Assembly: GCA_002682825.1 (NCBI GenBank)
Contig: NOKP01000049.1
Span: forward strand, 126,010-190,009
Length of the DNA: 64,000 nt
DNA from: Neonectria sp. B-13
Lineage: Eukaryota; Ascomycota; Sordariomycetes; Hypocreales; Nectriaceae
Direction of reading: 5' to 3'
The notes under the pieces were generated by a model. The model searched no databases, had not been told where the DNA came from, and worked only from the letters and a program-made list of their open reading frames with translations. Positions 11,261 to 22,308 of this stretch are shown here, piece after piece (the first letter of the stretch is position 1; the number at the start of each line of letters is the position of its first letter). Both the position numbers and the translations under genes were made by a program.

Positions 11261-12139
11261 ATGAGACAAATCTGCAAAATGACTCTTATCCGGATGGTCG
11301 TTATCGCATTGACTAGTTTACTTCCTTTGGCCTCTGTCCAACGAGTTGCCTTGACCCACTATCAGCAAGACCTTAGTGATAGCTGCTTTCATGCTGTCAG
11401 TACCGCTGCGCAAAACTGCCCCAACGGGCTGTTACCTGATACCTCTGGTTATTTGTAAGTATCGTCCTACTTAAATGGATAAATTTTTAACAAAAGTAGC
11501 GATAGTACGATTCATACTTACGAGAGGATGAGCCAAGATGAACTTTGTACTTTGACTTGTCGTACAAATCTCATCGGGCTCAAGGATACAATTCACTCAG
11601 CTTGCACTGCGGACTTTGATGTGTTGAGAGCAGGAAACACTATTTATCCTAGTACGTGTGGGCACCTCTACCATATTCCGAGTTAACCACATATATAGCG
11701 ACCTTCTCCATCGACTTGGCTCTGTTTTATTGGGATATCTCTTGCTTGAGAGACCCGTTGAGTTCCCTATATTGTCTCTTTCCTCGTCGTGTATTATCTG
11801 ACTCTTTATAGAAACACTGGACAGTTCTGTAATCCCCCCATCCGCCGGCAATGGGATACATCAGACTTCAGTGACAGTCTCAATCTTTGCACGGACTGTC
11901 ATCTTGAAAATTGGAGAGTCTACCTCGAGTCTCCTTTTGGATATGACGAAATCTTAGCTGAGCAATTTCATTCCGCAACCATCAGATGTAAAGCTACACT
12001 TTACGACGATCTCGTCACGCCGACGGGCTATACAATTAGCTCACCAACCACCACCTACTACCAACAACAATCTACAAATGGGTGTGAGGATCGGGGCACA
12101 GTCAGTTTAGTTGGTAATGATGACCTCAAATCCTACTGA
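11261..12139 (+). CDS. LysM-effector-like secreted protein, apparently truncated
   Basis: Four exons by hand: 11261-11454, 11497-11651, 11699-11756, 11812-12139 (introns 42, 47, 55 bp), 244 aa. The N-terminus is a signal peptide (MTLIRMVVIALTSLL...; the ATG at 11279 is an alternative start). Features match the N-terminal part of fungal multi-LysM secreted proteins: DELCTLTC, a YPATFSIDLALFYWDISC segment made only by correct splicing, TGQFCN, the CTDC motif, SPFGYDEILAEQF and GYTISSPT. Cysteines are regularly spaced, as in an extracellular protein. In the family one or more LysM repeats (GDxC...N) should follow; here the frame stops at 12139. A possible 36-bp intron (12114-12149) would extend it to about 12285, but without a clean LysM. 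Either a truncated protein or a decaying gene. Family known for chitin binding in plant interaction; role here inferred. Confidence 0.7.
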
Positions 12140-13234
12140 TCATTTCTAGATGGCCGAGGGAGACCATGTTCGCTGCGTTCAGGATCATGGCAGGAAATAC
12201 GGAGCAAGACCTGGTCCACACTGGGAAGACCTATAGCTTGGGATGCCATGCTTCACAAGCTCAATGATCGTACGCTTGGGAGCTAAAGGAATAGACGAAA
12301 CGAACTTTGTTCAGTAGCTAGACCAGACGGATCGGCCCCCGATTCTCCCTACCGCATGCAATCGTTTAATCACTTGCAAGGCTAAGATTGGAGTGGCAGT
12401 TCTAAGTAATCCCACTGAACAACTTCCCAAGGCCTGATGACATCTTTTTCTACCAGTCAAGTGGAGTTTGCCGCCCGGAAGAGAGTGCATTGTAATTTCA
12501 CTGGTAGCTACGTAACCAATTCCCTGTTCCGCGTTCCGTCAGGCTTCCCCCCCCAAGCTGTATATATTTTTAGCAACGGTGTCGTAGCTCAAGAATAAAA
12601 TAGCCCGTGAAGACAATCTCGGAGAGAGTACTCAGCCAAGTCCGAAGGCAATGGGGGAGAAGCAAAAGGATGGGTACGACCGCCAAATGATCGCGATACA
12701 CCTCATCACGTCCGGGTGACATGCGAATGCATGTGGTTAAGTCTGGTGAAGGCAATCAGCCTGGTATCTTGTTTATTCATACCCGGTATGTTGCTCCAAC
12801 CATGGCTAGCTAAAACACACAGGTAGCCTGCTCCAAAGATTCTGAGAATAATGAGGCTACTCACAAAATATTAAGTAACAACAATCGCGAACTCTCTTGC
12901 TCCATAGACTTGTCCCCATTTTATTCCGTGGATCATGGTTGTAAGGGAGCGTAGCTTGACTGCTGAAAAAATGAAGGCGACCTTCCCCTGCGTGACGCCC
13001 CATCGTGCCCACAGTCTTGCATTTTATATACGAGCCAGGCTCGCTGGTGCGATGGTCGATTCTCAGAACACCGCGGGGCACTCTTCGTCTTCCACTAAGA
13101 CAAATAGAAGGAAGAACTGATATTTCTCTAATCGAATCTACCTGGCCTAAAACATGCTCAAGTTACACCAGAGCAAAATTTCCCCCTTAGTAAACATGGT
13201 AAAATCCTCAGTAATAGACGATATCCTAGTAGAG
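12140..13234. other. no intact gene; possible decayed LysM tail
   Basis: Directly after the LysM-like stop, short frames hold weak echoes of a LysM unit (an EGDH...RKYGA-like string near 12155-12210, LND near 12265), interrupted by stops. From about 12300 to 13234 nothing coding is recognised. Confidence 0.35.
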
Positions 13235-13666
13235 CTACTTCAAGTTGCTGATGCTGATGCTGAATTGATTCATGAAGCGTCGCAAGACACTCGACGATTC
13301 TGAGCTAATTGATGACGTTTTGGGGGAGTTTAGTGTCTTTTTCTTTGCCACTTCCTGCTTCAGTGCGGTTTTCGTAACCTGGAGGGTGACGGCGGTGATT
13401 TTATGGTCAGATGAGTTATGGGCCCATTGCTGGGGTTCGACGTTCTCAGTGAACTCTTCCAAGAGTCCGGCGCGGGTTTGATAGCCGGCGACTCCATCCT
13501 CATCTTGTATCAACACCACGATCTCTCCACCATATTTATGGTTGTAGGCGTCGATCTTTTTGTAGATCCCTCTTCGACAGTTCTTTCTGCCTATCTTGGG
13601 AATTTGGTTCAACTGTCCACGATTTCTGCGAGGCTTGGGTTGTGGTAGGATAGAAGGGGGTGCCAT
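13235..13666 (-). CDS. possible MADS-like small basic protein, 143 aa
   Basis: Intronless, starts MAPPSILPQPKPRRNRG. Residues about 24-62 read IGRKNCRRGIYKKIDAYNHK then GGEIVVLIQDEDG and GYQTR. A run of basic residues on a helix, then a hydrophobic strand and a turn with an acidic tip, is the layout of a MADS (SRF-type) domain; compare the clearer relative at 15401-15921. The second half is Lys/Ser-rich (KKKTLNSPKTSSISSESSS). Predicted DNA-binding or a degenerate relative; this is inference from layout and could be wrong. The almost identical total length (143 versus 142 aa) to the neighbour supports a shared family. Confidence 0.55.
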   Translation of the reverse strand: MAPPSILPQPKPRRNRGQLNQIPKIGRKNCRRGIYKKIDAYNHKYGGEIVVLIQDEDGVAGYQTRAGLLEEFTENVEPQQWAHNSSDHKITAVTLQVTKTALKQEVAKKKTLNSPKTSSISSESSSVLRRFMNQFSISISNLK

Positions 13667-14216
13667 GATAAAGGAGATGGGTCTTTTTGTGCAAAGGCTG
13701 GTATATAAGTGGGCTAATTGCAGTAAGAGTTGTAGAAGGACGTAGACAGAAGTTGCGGGTGGTGGTCCTTATGTAGTGTCTTTTGCAAGGTGTGTTTGGC
13801 CCGAAGCACCCGTCGGAGCGTCACTCCAGCACGCGACGGGGGATAAAAATAGTGCACACCCACCCACGACCCCAAGCGCCGTGTTTCCCATCGCCAATAA
13901 GAGCTAAACATTTCACTGCCAGTCGCCGGCCCACCAAGGCATCCAGTGCTCGGAGACCCTCTTTTTCTCTTTATTCTTTAGCAAGGCGGGCGGCTGTTGC
14001 TGTTATTATTGTTCAAGGGCGCTCATCTCACGGACAGATCAAGTTGTAATAGGCCAGAGTTCGCTCGCTCAAGGGCGCCTCTGTCAACAACCATAGCATG
14101 CACATATGAAATAACAGAATCAGCCCTTTCTCAGTCGCGATTAGATATTGCACTTTAATTATAGATTTCTTAACAAGCAGGTACACTGCGAGGTTGCAGT
14201 TAGCGTATGTAGATAA
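13667..14216. other. intergenic, no gene recognised
   Basis: Contains the upstream region of the minus-strand gene starting at 13666 and the 3' flank of the gene ending at 14217. Short frames show only Ser/Arg-rich composition. Confidence 0.4.
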
Positions 14217-15038
14217 TCACAATCCATGAGCCGCAATCAGGGTAGCTTCGGCTGACACTATTAGCTTGAGTCGATTTACAGCCTCTTGTATCTTAAAATC
14301 GGATGCAACCCCCAGAATAACTGCCTGTTCAACCAGTTTTCTCATTTCATGGAAGCCTCTAATGAGGGCTGGAGCACTATGCTCTGCAGCAAGTCGTCCT
14401 AGTTCTCTCAAGGCCATGTTTGGTATAGTTCGATTGGCACTGAACAGTTAGTTTAGCTCAAGTTAATAGCAGCGTACGTACATCAGCTTTTCAGCAGTGT
14501 CTGAATATGTCGTAACGAGTAACGGCGACTTCCCAGATAGCTCAGTCCACCGTCTGCTAATTCGAAGTTGTCTATTCAGTTGACTCTTTGCCTTGGCTCG
14601 ATCAGAAACGTTCTTCTGTGCATCGAGGTACAGATCAATTGCAACACTGGCATTCCTTTGTCCAGGTCGTGATCTGAACCTTCCTTGGCGCCTGAAAACC
14701 CCGATTTTGTCCTTCAAAGAGTCTATCACTATCGTCAAGGACACATGTCCAAGTCTAGCAACGTGGTGCGTGGTTAAGTTTCCCCTGATGACGTTGTCTA
14801 GAAACTCGAACACTGGACGGACATGTTGAGTCGTATTGAAAGGTCCTTGAAGGGATGATTGTAACATAAGCCAACATTCAAAGATCTTTTCAATATTCAC
14901 TGTGAATATCTGGCTTGCATTTTCGTGAACCAAGGAGAACGCCAGCTGGTTTAACTCCCATTTATGAGCGAGTGCTTCGTTGGCATTTAGAGACCTGCAT
15001 TCGCTTTCGCTCGGGACAGAATCAACTGTCATTTCCAT
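14217..15038 (-). CDS. hypothetical helical protein, 259 aa
   Basis: Two exons, 15038-14482 and 14439-14217, joined across a 42-bp intron (GTACGT...CTAACTGTTCAG; the join restores an Ile codon between AEKL and ANRTIPN). The start MEMTVDSVPSESE at 15038 is the first in-frame ATG after an upstream stop. The protein is helical and includes KWELNQLAFSLVHE, an FEFLDNV segment, a basic stretch (FRRQGRFRSRPGQRN), KSQLNRQLRISRRW and a C-terminal helix rich in Ala/Leu. The hexamer LNQLAF also occurs in the protein at 17893-18410, too short to prove relation. No family recognised. Confidence 0.6.
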
Positions 15039-15400
15039 GACGATATGACACCAGCCGCCGAAGGTGCGATACTGAGCTGGGAACAATAAATCTTATCAAA
15101 CAAATTGAGAACATTTACTTGCGACAAAAATGACAGCACTCTTTTGTAGCGCGGGAAATAGCCGCCGATGATTTTTTTAGTTCTTCGGTTTCCGGTTTTA
15201 AGTGTCATGGTGGTCCGCCTCCGGTTGCCTGCTTTGGGGAATCTGTTGGCGCGGAGGGTCGGGCACGGGATTTAATTTTTAACTTTACGCGTTTTAAATT
15301 GGGCAACCGAGGAATTAGACATTGCTATATCCCTACTTATTGAGTCTTGGGGCTCATTGTACTGAGTTTAACAGCCTTAACCAAAGCACAACAGTATACA

Positions 15401-15921
15401 ATGGATATATTCTGTAACAGGTAATATCTTTACTCCACCATTTAGCCCAGCACTAATGTCAACAAAGATGTTTTGAGTGTTTCTGTCCGTTCATCGACAA
15501 GGACCAAGCACTAATTCTTGCCTCACATGCACCCTGTGAGCAGTCATCCGCAAAAGAACCAACCCAACTTCAAAAGCAGCGAAAGAGGAGGGCAAATAAA
15601 TTCTCCAAACGAAGAAAATCGTTTTTGAAAAAGGCCCATGAACTTGGAATGGACTGTGAAGACGCTGACGTCTATGTGGTCGTCCGAAATCATCGAAATA
15701 ACCAGTTATGGGAATACTCCAATTTCTCGCCACCGACAAAAAAGGAGATGGTAAAGTAATGAGATTCCAATACTGGCTCAACTAACATCCAACAGATGAC
15801 TATGTTCCCAGTACCAATCTTTATGAATCCTGAAACTTTCAGGACAGACTCAGAAACCAAAAGCCTCAAGTTGGAACACCTAACGTGCGGCAATCAAGAT
15901 GATCCACCTTCTTCAATCTGA
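15401..15921 (+). CDS. MADS-box-like mini-protein, 142 aa
   Basis: Three exons: 15401-15420 (MDIFCN), 15468-15750, 15796-15921; introns of 47 and 45 bp with CACTAATG and AACTAAC branch sites. The core, about residues 43-85, reads RRANKFSKRRKSFLKKAHEL, then DCEDADVYVVVR and NNQLWEY: a basic helix with K-R-R..L-K-K-A-x-E-L followed by the D-A-D-V-x-V strand of MADS/SRF-type DNA-binding domains. It is far shorter than typical MADS factors and lacks any activation region; the N-terminus instead has a Cys cluster (CNRCFECFC). Predicted DNA-binding or dominant-negative dimer partner (inferred). Its last 28 bp overlap the convergent gene on the other strand. Confidence 0.7.
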
Positions 15922-16387
15922 CTCTGTAACCAGCTGTCCATGGCCTCGGGGGTGATGGGAGAAGCGGGCTGTTGCTTGTAGAATGAGCTTTTAGGTTCCC
16001 CAGGTGCCTTAATTCAGTTAGAAGAAATAAATTACTCTTGAAAGAATCACGTACATGATGATTGTTTGATACTCCGAGGATCTCCTTGGCCTGCCGAATC
16101 TCGCTCAGCAGGTTTAAAGACATTTGAGTGTTCTCCTCGTGTTCGTGCAAGGATCGTCTTTTCAACAGTCGAAGCTCCTCAAGAATAGATGCAAGAAGAT
16201 CGATCATGACCTTCTGCTCTTGGTGGAAGAAAGAGTAGGCAGCTTTGTGGACGCCCCCTTTACCACATGCTGGTTCCAAGTGAAGCTTGATGGAGGAACG
16301 GCCTTCCGTGCGAGGGTCGCAGGTTGACTTTCCTCCGTCACATTCAACTGGTGTTGGGCGAAGAGATGGGAGATTATCGGGGGTCAT
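15894..16387 (-). CDS. hypothetical coiled-coil protein, 148 aa
   Basis: Two exons, 16387-16055 and 16007-15894; 47-bp intron (GTACGT...CTAACTGAATTAAG). The start at 16387 has a strong context (CACCATGA). A central amphipathic helix about residues 55-105 (VMIDLLASILEELRLLKRRS and NLLSEIRQAKEILG) predicts a coiled coil. The spliced C-terminus (PITPEAMDSWLQSQIEEGG) looks coding, whereas the unspliced continuation does not. Tail-to-tail overlap of 28 bp with the MADS-like gene. No family recognised. Confidence 0.65.
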
Positions 16388-16561
16388 GGTGATCACAGGT
16401 TACACTGAACGTTGAAGAGATGGTTGGGGAAGTTTGGATGCAACCGAAAAGAAATGCATTGAGAGAAATAGATGCACTATATACCCCTATTATTCCAGGC
16501 AAGACCGAATCTCCAATCAAACGACAGCAAGAAATGTGACGACTTTCTGATGACCGCGGCG

Positions 16562-17603
16562 TCAACGAGACGAATCATGAGTAGTAGCACAGCCGGCAGT
16601 TATTGTCTGAGTCATTGTCAAGGTGGAAAGGATCGACATTGTCATTACTGTGCCGAATGACATGGTTGTACGAGATGCGGAGCTAATGAAAACACTGCCA
16701 GAACTTGTTGTCTGTGCCTCCGGCGAGTCAGAGCGTGTGTTGCTTTTTGCCGCTTCACTGGCTGAGTTGGATGTCACACTTGATTGATAGCTATTTATAA
16801 AGGTGGTCCGACTTCCAGCTGAGCTTTGGCTTGGTGTGGTAGGTTTCGGTGACTCCAGACTCGTCCTCTTGGCGGAGCCACTTCTAGTCTCACTCGCAAT
16901 TTTCAGGGAACTTTCGGTCTTGGACGACGCGGACCTACTTCTGGTCTCGCTCACACTTTTCAGCGAGCTTTCGGACTTTGAGGGCGCTGCATCTCTTGGT
17001 GTTGTGTAGTCTGTAGTTACAACAGTAACGATTGTTGGATATGTACCAACCATGGTGGTTGTTGGTCGAGTGAGGGTTACTATGGTCGTTCTTGTCTCCA
17101 GAGTCTCCTTTACGCAGCCCATACGTCCCCAAGTTTCTGTTGAGATGGAAACATTGGGTCTGCCATTTGAGATCATTGCCCGACTACAAGTTGCCGCCAT
17201 ACCGGCGCATTGCCTTATCTAGGTTAGAACACCAACGCTCAGGTGATGAGATGCCAGTTATTTCATACCAAGTCACTTCCACGTTCCCGTTGGGCACGCC
17301 CTTGGGAACCGTGAACGTATTGATCTGCTGACCATCGCATGGAATGGATTTGAATAAAAACCGGATTGGGAGAAAGGTAGATTCTGAAAATAGCATAGTG
17401 GCCTCGCAAAGTCCATTCAAAGGTGTGTCAACCCTGGTAGTGTTAGCTGCGTTTAGTAGGAGGGTTCCACTTATCACCAACACAGCGGAAATGTTGGACA
17501 CCCCAGCCTCAATGGAGATGACGGGTTCTTGAAGGCAGAGCGGGAATTCAGCTGCAAGGGCTTTAGCTCCACAGAGAATCATCGAGATCAGGCTCAGACG
17601 CAT
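16562..17603 (-). CDS. secreted Ser/Thr-rich cell-surface-like protein, 328 aa
   Basis: Two exons, 17603-17269 and 17213-16562. The 55-bp intron (GTATGA, TTCTAACC branch, ATAAG acceptor) restores VTWQCAGMAATC, a typical extracellular Cys pattern, and resolves an apparent frameshift. The signal peptide is MRLSLISMILCGAKALAAEF. Residues about 20-150 form a compact domain with Cys (FPLCLQEP, GLCEATMLF, SIPCDGQ); residues about 165-328 are a Ser/Thr-rich stalk (TTIVTLTRPTTTMVGTYPT, SESSLKSVSETRS twice) expected to be O-glycosylated. The C-terminus is not a clear GPI signal. Likely cell wall or secreted; function unknown. Confidence 0.7.
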
Positions 17604-17892
17604 AATGAGGCCTTGTTGGGTGGAATAGTATGCGAGTGTGGGAGGGTGGGAGGGTGAGAGTGGGATTGTGACAAGGAAATCATCAGCCGCGGTCACGACG
17701 ATGTTTAAGTAGGCGCCGTGGCTGAACAGTCTTGTTTCTATTCGCTTATAATTACAGATTACTTGTTAAAATTTAAAAACAGAACTGGGTGGCATATGCG
17801 TCTAGAGCACCCATACAGGGCGGCGCACGTATTTAAATTCTCCCCTCTTTTCCTTTGCAGCAGAAATATCCAACACTCCAAAAACTGACAAG

Positions 17893-18410
17893 ATGGATCC
17901 CACATTTGACGACATGTTCTGTGACGCACTGCAAACGAACATGAATGAATTTTCAGATCTCCCACCACTCGATTTCGACTCGTCAACCCTGACAAGCGTT
18001 ACTCCTGCTGATAACCTATTTGGTTCTACTTCCCTGCCTTTGGAAGGGTTGCCCTTTTGTCCACAGTCTGAGACAAACGGAAACGACCAGCAGATACCAC
18101 TCTACACCAGCAATGAAGATCTCAAAGAGTAAGATCTGTTCTCTCGCAATATGGGATGGTGAAATTGACTTTGTCCAGTATGATTACGGCCCTATCAGCT
18201 CGACTCGTAGAATTAGAGATGTCTGTCTCGGCTGGGAATGCTCAATTGAACCAGCTTGCATTCAACGTTGACATGGCACTGCCGAGGTTGTTGGGAATGC
18301 CACTTGAGATCCGCAAGACGATAGACAGTCTCCAAGACAAGCTAAAGGTTTTTACGCGAGGACTAATGAACTTTCTTCTCGGTCGTCAGGATGAGGGTGA
18401 TCCTGAGTAA
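17893..18410 (+). CDS. hypothetical acidic/helical protein, 155 aa
   Basis: Two exons, 17893-18128 and 18179-18410, with a 50-bp intron (GTAAGA...GTCCAG) whose removal joins SNEDLKD to MITALSARL. The N-terminal half is acidic and Ser/Pro-rich with MDPTFDDMF and LPPLDFDSSTL, resembling an acidic activation region. The C-terminal half is a continuous helix (LSARLVELEMSVSAGNAQLN, IRKTIDSLQDKLKVF). A small regulatory or adaptor protein is a guess from composition only. Confidence 0.6.
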
Positions 18411-19095
18411 AAGATGGTACGAACACAAGCACGTGATGTGATTCGCCTGCAGTAGGGTATAGACTGAGCAGGGATATCAACTATGGGGGGTGGGGTACGA
18501 CTGGTGGCATGGGGAAGGAAGGGGAGGGAGAGGGAGAGGAAGCAAGAAGGCGAAAGCAGGCGCAATTTCTGTAAATTAATGTAGACTTTTGATAACAGCA
18601 TAGTGAAAGTAGGCGCTAAAGTATTGTAAGAATAGTTCCAAGGGCCTTTGGTGTCCTTGATACTTTTGAGTCGTGTACATTACATTTGCCCGTAGTATTG
18701 TCATGGCCATGGCTCTCTGTCCTGAGGAACTACCACACTCACCCCTCTCTTCAGACCACCCTTCCAGGTCCATTAGTCTGCCTCCGCAGGGGCGAGTGAC
18801 GAACGCAGAGGCGTAATCACCGAACCAGGGGTGGAAGCGCATTGCTGACACCCACTTTCTTAGCTTCATTTGCTTGCCCCCTCCTCCGTTACCTCTCCAT
18901 GCGCCCAACGAAAGCCATTTTAAAAATTAAAACCTAAGAACTGAAGAAGGGAAAAAGAATTTGACGTCTCGCCTTGTTTGGGTGTTTCCCGTTTGCCATA
19001 TGTAGCAGCTATTGGCGCGGTTACTCATTTATTTACCTTCTGTATCTGCCTTCACCCGTGGACTGAATCGGACACTCTCGGCATCCCTCCATACC
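18411..19095. other. intergenic, no gene recognised
   Basis: Contains a purine-rich tract near 18510-18550. No frame with splice partners on either strand; the right end is the 5' region of the HIUase-like gene. Confidence 0.4.
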
Positions 19096-19695
19096 ATGGC
19101 TCCAATCACATGCAAAATCGTTGACTCGTTTTACTCTGGAATACAAGGAATCCATGTGACCCTCGAATGCAGACAAGAAAACGGTCAACTTGCAGCGATC
19201 TTTGAGTCCTGTACAGATGAGAGTGGAAACATAAGGTACTGGTTTCGGCTTCCCTTGGCTGGCACAGCCGACACTTTGGAACCTGGGCTTATCGACATTC
19301 ATTACACCCCATACGTGTCTCTCGTCTTCTCACCCGGACCTTATCTCAAGAGTTTCCCTGATCCATGGCGAAAGATCTCCGCAGACCTTTATCTGCCACC
19401 CACACACTGTCACGGCCTTATACTTCACCTCTTTCAACATGTTCCGAGCTATCGCCTTGAGCACACACGGTTCCCTGCGGCACCCGCGGAGATCAGCATG
19501 GAATGGGAGAACCAAGCAACAGACTTTTTCATGGCCGACCGAACTCCCTCGCCCTTCAGTTTGCCTCCACCAATGCTTCCGGCGGGGCCGAGCGCGCCAG
19601 CGAGCTGGGGTGAAAACAGGGGGGTCGATCCTTCTGAAAACGACAAACCCACTGATCTCATGATGGCTGGGGGCAGTGGACAATGTGACCTGTAA
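19096..19695 (+). CDS. transthyretin/5-hydroxyisourate hydrolase-like protein, 199 aa
   Basis: Intronless from the ATG at 19096 (ataccATGGctcc). The first 110 residues follow the HIUase/transthyretin beta-sandwich layout: ITCKIVDSFYSGIQGIHVTL corresponds to the family's T-x-H-V-L-D...G-x-P-A strand, then a TDESGNIRYW turn, SFPDPWRKISADLYLP and HGLILHLFQHVPSYRLEH. The catalytic C-terminal YRGS of true HIUases is absent (YRLEH instead), and the family's first catalytic His in THVLD is Lys here (CKIVD), so uricolytic activity is doubtful. A Pro/Ser-rich tail of about 70 residues is added. Probably a repurposed fold; this identification is by pattern only. Confidence 0.55.
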   Translation: MAPITCKIVDSFYSGIQGIHVTLECRQENGQLAAIFESCTDESGNIRYWFRLPLAGTADTLEPGLIDIHYTPYVSLVFSPGPYLKSFPDPWRKISADLYLPPTHCHGLILHLFQHVPSYRLEHTRFPAAPAEISMEWENQATDFFMADRTPSPFSLPPPMLPAGPSAPASWGENRGVDPSENDKPTDLMMAGGSGQCDL

Positions 19696-20233
19696 GGGTG
19701 GAACGCTCCACAATGCAGAGCGCTTAACATAGTATATGTACCATAACAGGAAACCGACTTGAGGGTCTTTTGTTGATAAATTTACTCATTCGCTCGCACC
19801 CTTGTCAGACATGGCGTGATCCTGATTCCATAGATTGTGAATGTGTGTCTCTGCCTGAATCCGTGGGTCTTCTTCCCCAGATGGGTGGTGTGCCTTCCTA
19901 GATGGTGATTTGCAGATCCGTTGTGTCGGTAACCAATGGGAAGAGTGCCTGCACAAATACGGGGCGTTAGCGTGCCCTGTTGGTGACATGTTTAATGTGG
20001 TGGTGTGCAGGGTAGCGCGCTGTTATCCATAAACGGTATAGTGCCTACATCAAAGCCGGGAACAGGAATTCCGAAGGACGAGGCAAAAGGGGGCAACTGA
20101 GATCGATCATGTTGGCCTGTTGAGGGCTTAGCCATAGGTAGTGTGTATTCAAAGTCAACAGGGTGCGGTGTCTGAAATCCCACGCAGCACATTGTGCCAC
20201 AGATCATTTGATCTGCGAGTGTTTTTTCACTAA
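19696..20233. other. intergenic, no gene recognised
   Basis: Frames on the minus strand at 19786-20233 lack start context and splice partners. Treated as the shared 3' flank of the convergent genes at 19096 and 20234. Confidence 0.4.
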
Positions 20234-20648
20234 CTAATTCCGAGCACCCTCCTCGCACTCCTTTTCCTCCTTCCTTTCCCCACTCTCTTCTGCCACGGCT
20301 CTTCCTTCACATTGTTCCTTATGTCCGAGAGATGATATTTCATTTGCGGATGACGAGCATACAACACGGCCCCATGGAGCCTAGAGTTGTTAGAATAATC
20401 CAATGTTGAAAGGCAAAACTTACTACAAATCGTAGAGTGAGGTTGAGTCGCTCATTCTGACGCCTCAACTCTAGAAGATTGGCTTCTAGAGCAGACACGG
20501 TTACCTCTGCCACTGCCAGTCGACTCTGACACGCGACAAGTAACTGTTCGGCATGGCGACGGCGATCCACTTCCTGGCTCACCAGGCGAGACCACAGCGA
20601 GTCTTGGGGCGAGCCCATCGGTTGTTCCGAAAGCTTTGAAGGTTCCAT
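20234..20648 (-). CDS. small coiled-coil protein, 123 aa
   Basis: Two exons, 20648-20424 and 20380-20234, with a 43-bp intron (GTAAGT...TTCTAACAACTCTAG). A central heptad-like helix runs about residues 27-72 (RRRHAEQLLVACQSRLAVAE, SALEANLLELRRQNERLNL), predicting a coiled coil, and the tail is Lys/Glu-rich (SGERKEEKECEEGARN). A leucine-zipper-only protein without a basic DNA-binding region. No family recognised; the tail exon is less certain than the first. Confidence 0.5.
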
Positions 20649-22308
20649 TTTTGCAGCGACAAGCGGTTTGGATAGAATTCACTGCATGCTTCTCTCGCAT
20701 CTTCTTAAATCTTACCATGAGCCGTATGATAGCCGCCGATGAGACTATTTTTATGTTCGCTCATTCCTGCACCGGCAGCCGCGGAGCTCCAAAGGTTCCC
20801 GATCGACACCGGTCTTCAGTGACCCACACATACCGGGCCCCGGCTGATTGCGCCGGTCTTTGAGGCCCACATGCACCGAGCAGGGGCGGAGCGGTTCCGG
20901 GGGTAGCCGGGCGGTTATCAACGAAACATGTGTTGTTGATTCGGGCCGTTTTTTTGCTCACATTATTAGTTTTCAATGGATGCGTTCTTTTTTTAGAACT
21001 GAACTTCACAGGTTGAACGCAAGCCACCTGGACACTCGTGCCACGCTGACATCTTCAGATGAACCTGTTCTGAAGGGGCCCCTTCCTGAAAACACCTCCA
21101 CATGAAAAATGCACCTCGGAGATAGAGACAACTCAGAGCGTCAGCGTCAGCGCTAGGCAAAAATTCCCAAATCCCACGTTCTTGTTTCGTTTTACGTGGG
21201 ACGAATATTTTGGTCGGTCCTACAGACATAGTTGCGGTTTCTTCGAATAGGTGTTGCCGTCCATGGCTTCGGGTGGGTATGTTGGGTATCACATCTAATG
21301 GCCGGGATCGATGGGGTAAAAGCTCTTGATTTCTATCTATCCTAGCGGGAAAGGAAGGTCTTTAAATACATGATTTGGTCCGTAGGAAAGGATAGGAATC
21401 GTGTCATCTAGAGTGATGAGAAAGGAAGGGAAACGTGTCATGGATGACTAGGTTGTTGAGGGCATCAAGGTTCGTAGCTAGGTTGTTGAGAGAGGTCAAA
21501 TTGGTCAACCTTTGTAAGACCATCGGGCCTAGGAAGCTTGTCATGTGGGGGAACCTTGTGATAGCCAATGCAATGTGACATTGGGGACCTCCTGGGCGTG
21601 AAGCGATCCTGTTTAATGGCCGCCCTGGACCACATTGGTGGTCACTAATTTTTGTAGGCTGGTTTACTTCATAGAGGCATCTCAATCAATACTCTCATGA
21701 AGACAACTACAACCCTTCTTGATATTTGGGTTTGGTTTACCTCGACTTTGGGATGAAACGAGAACTTTCATGGCCATTGAGTGGGTAACACTCTTTCATA
21801 CAATACTCTTTTTTCTGGACGCTATTCTAGTTATACATCCGCTCAATGGACCAGCAGTAGAGTTGTTTCACTGGCTGAGAAATGGAATCATGAATACAGG
21901 GGAACAGGAAAGCTCCAGGAAAGGGGCGATTGAGGATGAAGAGCATAGCAGAATTTGGGCGTCGCTTGTATCGTCTGAACGGCGACTGCCTCATCGACTG
22001 GGGTTGTATGACTCGCTGTTTAAGGCATCCCGTACTACAGCAGTCACATGAACAATAGACGCGGGAATGGGACGCGGAGCGTGACTTCCTTGTCTCATGC
22101 CACCCGGCTCCAGGCTGAGACTCAAGCTAGGCCGCTATCAGCACCTGAAGATCTAAAAGACGCGTCACTATTGATACAGTTCAGCAGTTGACGTCCTATT
22201 AGCTATAACTAAAATATGGTTATGACTTGTTTTATGGAGCTGTACTATAGACTTTCCAGGCTCTGTCCCTTTCGACTGTCAACCAGACCCCCTCTCAATC
22301 GCCTACAG
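20649..22308. other. no convincing gene
   Basis: 1.66 kb with only short frames. One plus-strand frame around 21719-22051 has a hydrophobic stretch but no ATG start or splice context. Probably intergenic or decayed sequence. Confidence 0.4.

Noticed and set aside
17184..17222. Frameshift in the secreted Ser/Thr-rich gene
   Set aside because: A 55-bp intron with a TTCTAACC branch and ATAAG acceptor explains the frame change and restores VTWQCAG.
21719..22051. Plus-strand 110-codon frame with a hydrophobic helix
   Set aside because: It lacks an ATG start and splice context; the hydrophobic run alone is not enough.
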